Source: Bacteroidales bacterium
GTDB taxonomy: Bacteria; Bacteroidota; Bacteroidia; Bacteroidales; JAADJA01
Assembly: GCA_029933495.1 (NCBI GenBank)
Contig: JAOZOC010000039.1
Location: forward strand, 7,392 to 12,870
DNA: 5,479 nucleotides
Direction of reading: 5' to 3'
Part shown: positions 1-5,479 of the stretch, one piece after another
How positions within the stretch are numbered: the stretch's first letter is position 1
Layout of the letters: every line of letters begins with the position of its first letter
Program-made: the position numbers and the translations under genes
The notes under the pieces: model-generated
What the model was told of the DNA's origin: nothing
Databases searched by the model: none
What the model saw: the letters and a program-made list of their open reading frames with translations, nothing else

Positions 1-2990
1 TCTTTCAGGAGTTCAAAATTTGCATCTTCATCTTCTGCAATTAAAATAGTTTTATTCTTCCAGTTATACTGAGATGACCAAAACTTTTCTTTACCAGAAG
101 ATTCATTTTCTTCCAACACAAAAGGTAAAGTAAAATAAAACACAGACCCCTTACCCGGTTCAGATTTAACCCAGATTTCACCATTAAGCAATTCAACGAT
201 CCGTTTAGATATTGCAAGACCAAGTCCAGTGCCTCCAAACTTTCGTGAGGTGGTTTCGTCAACCTGCCTGAACCTCTCAAAAACAGTCTTGTGCATATCA
301 CGAGGAATCCCGATTCCAGTATCTGACACATAAAACCTAACAATCGCATCTTTTCCTTTCCCTTCAATACTATAACCAACTTCCACAGTACCTTTCTCTG
401 TAAATTTAAGTGCATTACCAATTAGATTGATCAGAACCTGTCTCATCCTCAAAGGATCCGAATCAATCTCATAAACGTCACTATCAGGAGGAAGAACAAG
501 TTTTAACTTAACCTTATCATTTTTATTTGACTCGCTAAATGAGTTGAACAGTTCCCTGATAGCAGAATTTAGCTTAAATTTAGATTTACTGATAGTAAGT
601 TGTTCAGCTTCAATCTTTGAAATATCAATGATATCATCTATTAAACTCAACAGAGCATTACTACTTTTTATAATATGATGCAGATATTCTGTTTTCTTTA
701 TCTCCTCAACTCCCTCATCAGTAAGTAAGTTTGAAAATCCAATTATAGAATTCATCGGTGTTCTGATCTCATGTGACATATTTGCAAGAAAGGCTGTTTT
801 TAATTTATCTGACTGTTCTGCAACAGCTTTTGCCTGTTTCAGTTTTTTAATAAATGTAAGACGCTCGGTAATATCGTCTACTACAACAACAATAGCAACC
901 GGTTTTCCTGAAGAATCTTTTATAACACTACTCGAAGTCTCTGCATAAAAAGTTGTATCATCAGAACGGATAAGTTTATATTGATTATTATTTGAAAAGC
1001 CTTTTTCGAAAGACTCCTTGAGCTTTTCTTTAGCGATAGTGTGTTCATCCTTAGGAATGAAATCAAATATGCTTAATTTCTTAATCTCCTGATCATTCTC
1101 CACTTTGAACATTTTATGACTAGGAGGATTACTTTCGATAACCATATAATTAAGATCAAAAACAATAATTGCTGACGGAGAAGAATCAAAGATTCCGCGG
1201 AGCATCTCCTGATTTTTCAAAACTATATTCTCTGCCTTTACCCTTTCGGTAACATCAATACCTATTTCCCAATGTTTCCAGCCCGGAATTGGAGCTGCAT
1301 AAGAAGCACTTGACCAGGAAATTGTTTTTATTGTCCCATCCTTGCAGGATATATTGGTTTCATAATCTTTATAAGAAAAGTTATAATCCAATATCTCTTT
1401 TTGAATAAACTTCCTGTATTTTCTGTCAGGATAAAGCATTCGAAGCACATTTTTATTACCAATAATCTCATCAGCACTATATCCTGTAACTCTTTCACAC
1501 TCAATATTCCAGAATGTTACGACACCATCATCGCCAAAAGCATTGATCATAACCGGCATCTCCTGCACAATTCTTCTTAGTCTACGCTCATTCTCCTTTA
1601 GGGCTCGGTTTACATCTTTAATAACTTTATCTGCTTTGACTATCTCTTCGTTTTGTTTAAGCAAAAGCCTGTTAGCCTTTCTCTTTTGAACATACATTCT
1701 GTAAACCCAAAAAAGTAAAAATAACACAATTATACTCCCGAGAGTATAGCCATATATTATAATATTCTTCCTATGTAATTGATTCTCCTTTTTTTCAAGT
1801 TGTATCTGATTTTTCAGTTTTATCTTCTCAATCTCTTTCTGCTTTGATTCAACCCGATGCAAAGTCTTCTCCTCCTCAAGCCTGCTTGAATAAGCCTGTT
1901 TCTTGATTGAATCATCATAAATATTATACTCCATATAACAGGAATAAGCATTTTTAAAATCCCCGATTCTTTCATAAACGACAGCAAGATTGTTAAAAAT
2001 ATCCCGAAGCTCTGATAAGCTGTGATTCTTCCTGGCAATCTGCTCTGCTCTTAAAAGATATTTCAAAGCACTTTCATAGTAATCAAGTTCAATATAGACC
2101 TGCGCAATATTATTAAGGGTATGGGCCTGTTTTGCTCCTACTTCCGTATCAACATCCAGGGCTTTGTGATAATACTCCAGAGCTTTTGTATAGTCGCCAA
2201 GTTCAAAATAACATTTACCCAGATTATGATAGATATCAGACAAAACAGACCTATTGTCAAATTTTCCGGCCTCGGAAATACCATTCTGAAAATGCTTAAT
2301 AGCTTCCTTATATTTTTTTTGTTCCAGCAATATCAGCCCAAGGTTGTTAATAACAGGAGCTTTTGATTGCGTGTCATTTGTTTCTACTGCAATATTTAGT
2401 GCTTTATCAAAATAATAGTAAGAACTTGCAAGTTTACCTAAATCATAATAAACTCCTCCAATATTATTATATAACGAGCCTAAAAAGGATGAGTCACCTA
2501 TTGCTATTCTATAGTTAAGAGCCCTGTTTAAAAAATCAAGAGCTTTTTCGTAGTTACCAAGACCCTGATAGACCAGGCCCAGATTATTCCATACTTTTGA
2601 TAATCCGATAGAATCATTAATCAGCTCATACAAAACAGCACATGAGTCATAATACTGAACCACTTTATTATAACTACCTTTATAATAATAAATATTTCCT
2701 AAAAGCCTGTATGAATTGGCGAGAGACTCCTTATCTCCAGTCTTCATCGAAAACTCTAAAGCCTTTTTTGCATATTCCTTTGCAGTGTCAAGCGATTTTA
2801 CCTGATACCGCTTGGCAAGTTTACTATAAATAATAACTTTTTTATTATCATCAGCGAAAATAAGTTCCTCCAAAAGGCTATCCACCACGGGGTCACTATC
2901 CACTTCTTGTGCAACCAGATTATTCCCCTGAAAAAATAAGAGAATCCAAAACAATAGCTTTATAGTATTTCCAATTTTTATCATTACCAT
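1..2990 (-). CDS. TPR-containing, membrane-anchored hybrid sensor histidine kinase (3' end outside window)
   Basis: Reading the minus strand from ATG at 2990 gives 996 codons without a stop or frameshift up to the left edge. Seen: a signal peptide (hydrophobic residues 11-20, likely cleavage after VAQ at 28); about eight TPR-like repeats at 51-362; a charged coiled coil at about 367-409; one transmembrane helix at about 410-430; PAS domains at about 468-582 and 593-712; HisKA at about 732-798 with phospho-acceptor His740 in NMSHEIRTP; HATPase_c at about 844-957 with Asn859 (N-box), DTGIGIP from 890 (G1) and GGTGLGL from 919 (G2). Then the start of a receiver domain (TILIAEDED, acidic Glu986/Asp987) is cut by the window edge. 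By family knowledge the protein autophosphorylates on His740 and passes the phosphate to its own receiver Asp, which is not visible. The TPR part is inferred to sit outside the cytoplasmic membrane and sense a partner protein or peptide. ATG 2990 is preferred over ATG 2984 because an AGAGGG lies six bases upstream of it. The gene is 13 bases downstream of another hybrid kinase, so an operon is likely. A complete protein would be about 1100 residues. Signal and target are unknown. Confidence 0.95.
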   Translation of the reverse strand, partial: MVMIKIGNTIKLLFWILLFFQGNNLVAQEVDSDPVVDSLLEELIFADDNKKVIIYSKLAKRYQVKSLDTAKEYAKKALEFSMKTGDKESLANSYRLLGNIYYYKGSYNKVVQYYDSCAVLYELINDSIGLSKVWNNLGLVYQGLGNYEKALDFLNRALNYRIAIGDSSFLGSLYNNIGGVYYDLGKLASSYYYFDKALNIAVETNDTQSKAPVINNLGLILLEQKKYKEAIKHFQNGISEAGKFDNRSVLSDIYHNLGKCYFELGDYTKALEYYHKALDVDTEVGAKQAHTLNNIAQVYIELDYYESALKYLLRAEQIARKNHSLSELRDIFNNLAVVYERIGDFKNAYSCYMEYNIYDDSIKKQAYSSRLEEEKTLHRVESKQKEIEKIKLKNQIQLEKKENQLHRKNIIIYGYTLGSIIVLFLLFWVYRMYVQKRKANRLLLKQNEEIVKADKVIKDVNRALKENERRLRRIVQEMPVMINAFGDDGVVTFWNIECERVTGYSADEIIGNKNVLRMLYPDRKYRKFIQKEILDYNFSYKDYETNISCKDGTIKTISWSSASYAAPIPGWKHWEIGIDVTERVKAENIVLKNQEMLRGIFDSSPSAIIVFDLNYMVIESNPPSHKMFKVENDQEIKKLSIFDFIPKDEHTIAKEKLKESFEKGFSNNNQYKLIRSDDTTFYAETSSSVIKDSSGKPVAIVVVVDDITERLTFIKKLKQAKAVAEQSDKLKTAFLANMSHEIRTPMNSIIGFSNLLTDEGVEEIKKTEYLHHIIKSSNALLSLIDDIIDISKIEAEQLTISKSKFKLNSAIRELFNSFSESNKNDKVKLKLVLPPDSDVYEIDSDPLRMRQVLINLIGNALKFTEKGTVEVGYSIEGKGKDAIVRFYVSDTGIGIPRDMHKTVFERFRQVDETTSRKFGGTGLGLAISKRIVELLNGEIWVKSEPGKGSVFYFTLPFVLEENESSGKEKFWSSQYNWKNKTILIAEDEDANFELLK
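751..820 (-). repeat. H-box DNA repeat, copy 1 (left kinase)
   Basis: This 70-base stretch encodes the residues around the phospho-acceptor histidine of the left kinase. It matches 4061-4130 in the right kinase, in the same orientation, at 60 of 70 positions by direct counting and without gaps. It is coding sequence shared by paralogues, not a mobile or intergenic repeat. Confidence 0.8.
1905..2840 (-). repeat. Array of about eight TPR-like protein repeats in the sensory half of the kinase
   Basis: Residues 51-362 of the left-hand kinase repeat with a period of about 37-42 residues. Helix A often begins with a paired-Asn signature (NNLGLVY at 135, NNIGGVY at 175, NNLGLIL at 215, HNLGKCY at 256, NNIAQVY at 293, NNLAVVY at 333). 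Helix B typically reads Y-x-K/E-A-L (YEKALDF, YKEAIKH, YTKALEY, YESALKY). The Gly-Asn/Asp-Tyr turn and the Ala at TPR position 20 are kept in most units. The period is longer than the 34 residues of a canonical TPR, as in TPR families with extended inter-repeat helices. Such arrays form a superhelical groove that binds proteins or peptides; the ligand here is unknown. The first unit (51-87) is the most diverged. Confidence 0.85.
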
Positions 2991-3006
2991 TCGTAACCCT
3001 CTATCA
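2991..3006 (-). promoter_or_regulatory. Gene junction: tandem stop TGA TAG and Shine-Dalgarno-like AGAGGG
   Basis: The upstream kinase ends in TGA (3004-3006), directly followed in frame by TAG (3001-3003). The bases AGAGGG (2997-3002) overlap the second stop and lie six bases before ATG 2990, a normal spacing for a ribosome binding site. Bacteroidota often initiate without a Shine-Dalgarno sequence, so this supports the start only moderately. The 13-base gap has no room for a promoter or terminator, which implies that the downstream kinase is read from the same transcript and perhaps by re-initiating ribosomes. Confidence 0.5.
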
Positions 3007-5479
3007 CTCAATAAACTTGTTGATTGTTTCAATAAATTTCATTGGCATTATGGGTTTTGAGATATAGTCGTCGCAACCTGCCATTATACTTTTTTGCCTA
3101 TCCTCAGCCATAGCGTAAGCTGTCAGTGAAATTATTGGCAAATCTTTCTTCTCAGCTTTTATTATCTCTGTAGCTTCATAACCATTCATAATGGGCATTC
3201 TCATATCCATAAGCACAACATCAATATCATCTCTTTGTCGACAAATATCAACTGCTTCTTTGCCATTTGTCGCGTGAATAATTTCTACTTTGGTTTGAAA
3301 TAATGTTGCCTCTACAAGCTCAAAATTCGAGTACTCATCCTCAACGACAAGAATTTTTTTTCCCGACCAGTCAAAAACTTCCTGTTTTTTCTTGGGCGTC
3401 TTAACTATTATATTTCTTGTTACAGGGACATTTGGAAGAGTAAAATAAAACACACTTCCTTCATTAACAACCGATTCAACCCAAATAGCACCACCAAGAA
3501 GTTCAACCAGTTTTTTCGAAATTGTTAATCCGAGCCCGGTACCTCCATACTCTTTGGTACTCGACTCTTCGGCCTGCCTGAATCGTTCAAAAATAACTTC
3601 TACTTTGTTAGTTGGCAACCCAATTCCACTATCTTTAACATAAAATAAGATATTTTCATTGTCGTGTTTTCTGTACCCAATTTCAACACTACCTTTTTTG
3701 GTAAACTTAATTGCATTGCTTATCAGGTTATTCATTATTTGCTTAAACCTGTAAGGATCAGATGAGATAGAAAAATCATCTCCGGTAATCCCTTTATCAA
3801 TAATAAAATCAACATCAATAATTCCTTTCTCTCTCAGATAGTTATTATAGCTAATTTCAAAATCATCAAATATCTGACTAATCTGGCAGGTTGATTCTAC
3901 AATCCTTAGCTGGTCTGATTCTATTTTAGCAATATCAATAATATCCTCAATCAATCTTAGCAGCAGCTTACTATTCTGATTTATCAGGTCGATAAACCCT
4001 TCCCGTGTTTCAAAATTCATATCCGGGTCATTGAGTAATTCAGAAAAGCCAACAATTGCATTCATAGGAGTTCTGATCTCGTGCGACATATTTGCAAGAA
4101 AAGCTGTTTTCAGCTTATCCGACTCTTCTGCCTTTTCTTTTGCCCGGCTAAGATCAATTTTTGCTTTATAAGTATCTGTAATATCTATAGCAACTCCAAG
4201 CAATGCCTTTTCAGCTCGCCCCGTATTAAAAGGAATTTTTATTGTATAGAATATTCGATCATTTCCCTGAGCATCAGTAAATGTCAATTCCGGAATAACT
4301 TTGGTCTCATTATTATTAAATACATCTTCATCATCTTCCTTAAACCTATTAAACTGGCTCTTAACCATATGTATATCCGACTGTTTCTCTCCCTCCAATT
4401 CTTCTACATTCAGACCATAAGCCTCAGCAGTTGCTTTGTTTGCAAGAATAAATCGAGATTCTTCATCCTTAGCAAATATCAGATGAGGGACAGTATCAAT
4501 TATTTTCCTCAATCGTGATTCACTTTCACGCAGGGCATCGTCGGCACGCTTCTGGCTAATTGAAATACCGACCTGATTTGAAATATATTCCATAAGATTC
4601 AGGTCTTTTTCGCTATATGCATCTTCATTTTCATAATTCTGAACCACAAGAGCACCAATTGCTTCACCCTTTTCTTTTAAAGGAACTCCCAACCACACCT
4701 TTGCCAAAGATCCCTGCATTTCCACTTTCTCATTTTTCTTTAGAGAGGATAAGTCCTTAGATCTTATCAATAGTGGCTTATTCTGTCCTATTAAGTAACC
4801 GGTCAAAGAGTTTGCAACTGTTAAAGTCCCAATTATATCTTTTTCATCCACGTAATAGGGTAATGTTAAAGTATCTGTCTTTTTATCGAGTAATGCTATG
4901 TAAAAATTGGTTGTATCAATAACCTCGCTAAGTTCATGACGGATTACTTTCATAAGGTCAGTAAGGTCTTTCGTTGTGTTAACAGCACTTCCAATTTCAT
5001 ATAATACATGCTGGATTTTTTCAAAGCGTAACCGCTCCTTTTCAATAAGCCTCTCTTTTGTTATATTTCTGGCACTACCTACAACACCAATAAGTTTACC
5101 ATCCTCATTCCACATTGGGGATTTGTACACGTCAAGGTGGATATACTTTCCCTTAACATAACCCGAAATATCAAAACGCTGAGGTTTGTTACTCTTCAAA
5201 ACTATATCATCCTGTTCCTGCGATTTACTGCCAATTGTGTACCAGTTTTCAACACCTGGATGACTCAGCTTCTCTCTATCAGAAAAATAGAGATCAGTTT
5301 TACCAATTGGTTCTTCTGTATCTTTTGCCAGTAACAGATTATTACAAGTCGATTTATTTACAAAGATATACCTTCCCCAAATATCTTTAGCCCAGATAAG
5401 ATCAGGATTATTATCGGAAAGCAATCTGAAAAATGTGTATAAACTTTTATATTTTTGTTCGTTCTGCTTAATTTTTCTA
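3004..5479 (-). CDS. PAS-GAF-PAS hybrid sensor histidine kinase with C-terminal receiver (5' end outside window)
   Basis: The minus-strand frame is open from the right edge (first full codon at 5478) to TGA at 3004-3006, giving 824 visible residues; numbering here starts at that first codon. Domains in order: PAS at about 11-143 (NNPDLIWAKD); GAF at about 153-310; PAS at about 321-438 (VPHLIFAKD); HisKA at about 456-521 with His466 in NMSHEIRTP; HATPase_c at about 573-684 with Asn588 (N-box), DSGIGLP from 616 (G1) and GGTGLGL from 645 (G2); and a complete receiver at about 706-824 with acidic Glu713/Asp714, phospho-acceptor Asp758 in LMDMRMP, Thr786 and Lys808. All catalytic residues are present, so an active kinase with an intramolecular His-to-Asp step is expected. 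An HPt protein or separate regulator would have to finish the relay. No transmembrane helix is visible, so a cytosolic protein is inferred unless the missing N-terminus carries one. The 18 residues before the PAS core (RKIKQNEQKYKSLYTFF...) are helical linker of the kind that follows an earlier domain, so more sensory sequence probably lies upstream. The TTG at 5424 is inside the PAS domain and is not the real start. The ligands of the PAS and GAF domains cannot be read from the sequence. Confidence 0.95.
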   Translation of the reverse strand, partial: RKIKQNEQKYKSLYTFFRLLSDNNPDLIWAKDIWGRYIFVNKSTCNNLLLAKDTEEPIGKTDLYFSDREKLSHPGVENWYTIGSKSQEQDDIVLKSNKPQRFDISGYVKGKYIHLDVYKSPMWNEDGKLIGVVGSARNITKERLIEKERLRFEKIQHVLYEIGSAVNTTKDLTDLMKVIRHELSEVIDTTNFYIALLDKKTDTLTLPYYVDEKDIIGTLTVANSLTGYLIGQNKPLLIRSKDLSSLKKNEKVEMQGSLAKVWLGVPLKEKGEAIGALVVQNYENEDAYSEKDLNLMEYISNQVGISISQKRADDALRESESRLRKIIDTVPHLIFAKDEESRFILANKATAEAYGLNVEELEGEKQSDIHMVKSQFNRFKEDDEDVFNNNETKVIPELTFTDAQGNDRIFYTIKIPFNTGRAEKALLGVAIDITDTYKAKIDLSRAKEKAEESDKLKTAFLANMSHEIRTPMNAIVGFSELLNDPDMNFETREGFIDLINQNSKLLLRLIEDIIDIAKIESDQLRIVESTCQISQIFDDFEISYNNYLREKGIIDVDFIIDKGITGDDFSISSDPYRFKQIMNNLISNAIKFTKKGSVEIGYRKHDNENILFYVKDSGIGLPTNKVEVIFERFRQAEESSTKEYGGTGLGLTISKKLVELLGGAIWVESVVNEGSVFYFTLPNVPVTRNIIVKTPKKKQEVFDWSGKKILVVEDEYSNFELVEATLFQTKVEIIHATNGKEAVDICRQRDDIDVVLMDMRMPIMNGYEATEIIKAEKKDLPIISLTAYAMAEDRQKSIMAGCDDYISKPIMPMKFIETINKFIE
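4061..4130 (-). repeat. H-box DNA repeat, copy 2 (right kinase)
   Basis: This is the counterpart of 751-820, about 3.3 kb away in direct orientation. It contains identical runs such as the ten bases TTCTGATCTC at 4071-4080 and a run of 17 bases at 4085-4101, and it encodes the His466 region. A direct repeat of this size could allow recombination that fuses the two genes, but nothing shows that this has happened. Confidence 0.8.

Noticed and set aside
1..60. A C-terminal AraC-type DNA-binding domain on the left kinase, as in the one-protein hybrid two-component systems of Bacteroides.
   Set aside because: The sequence stops at the start of the receiver domain, so any output domain would lie outside the window. 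The PAS-rich architecture with a single membrane helix is also unlike the Reg_prop-type systems.
41..421. Minus-strand open frame of 126 codons at 41-421.
   Set aside because: It overlaps, in another frame, the HATPase_c part of the left kinase, whose N, G1 and G2 boxes are all readable. The shadow frame has no recognisable domain.
2313..2320. Run of eight T (A8 on the coding strand) in the TPR region, and a similar run at 3354-3361, as possible slippage or frameshift sites.
   Set aside because: The reading frame is continuous through both runs and encodes sensible TPR and receiver residues. Lys-Lys codons in AT-rich DNA explain them.
2121..2366. Plus-strand open frames at 2121-2366, 2642-2833, 4081-4518, 4976-5161 and 5137-5334, and the minus frame at 1820-2038.
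   Set aside because: All lie inside the two kinase genes in other frames or on the other strand. Their products are low-complexity, rich in Ile, Phe, Ser and Lys, with no domain motif, as expected from antisense of AT-rich coding sequence.
1905..2840. A DNA tandem repeat or CRISPR-like array in the TPR region.
   Set aside because: The periodicity is at protein level only. The DNA copies are diverged, with no identical repeat units or regular spacers.
2991..3003. A separate promoter or terminator between the two kinases.
   Set aside because: The gap is only 13 bases, with no inverted repeat, and it is too short for a Bacteroidota -33/-7 promoter. An internal promoter within the upstream gene cannot be excluded, but nothing supports one.

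Overview
The window holds parts of two large hybrid sensor histidine kinases. Both are on the minus strand, in tandem, and fill almost the whole sequence. Base composition is AT-rich (roughly a third G+C by eye). The first complete N-terminus has a signal peptide ending in the VAQ type of site. TPR-plus-transmembrane hybrid kinases and PAS/GAF hybrid kinases of this type are common in Bacteroidota. A member of that phylum, probably an environmental or marine/anaerobic relative of the Bacteroidales, is the best guess; nothing here fixes the genus.

Layout in transcription order, right to left. From the right edge (5479) to 3004 runs the C-terminal 824 residues of a cytosolic-looking kinase, PAS-GAF-PAS-HisKA-HATPase_c-receiver. 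Its beginning lies beyond the window: the frame is still open at the edge, with no ATG before the first PAS domain. After a tandem in-frame stop (TGA TAG) and a 13-base gap, the second gene starts at 2990 and runs off the left edge. It encodes a signal peptide, about eight TPR-like repeats, a charged coiled coil, one transmembrane helix, two PAS domains, HisKA, HATPase_c and the first residues of a receiver domain. Its phospho-acceptor aspartate lies outside the window.

The two genes are almost certainly co-transcribed, since 13 bases leave no room for a promoter. The kinase cores are paralogous: the H-box is nearly identical, and both have intact N, G1 and G2 boxes. The sensory halves are unrelated. 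One protein appears to read an extracytoplasmic or protein-borne signal through TPRs, the other an intracellular signal through PAS and GAF domains. The lower part of the dimerisation helices differs strongly, which argues for separate homodimers. No DNA-binding regulator, HPt protein, RNA gene, mobile element or CRISPR array is visible, and there is no gene-free stretch longer than 13 bases.

I see no convincing new system. The most notable points are the paired outside/inside sensor arrangement, the wrong TTG start that a naive gene call would give the upstream gene, and a short stretch of unusually well conserved DNA around the two H-boxes.
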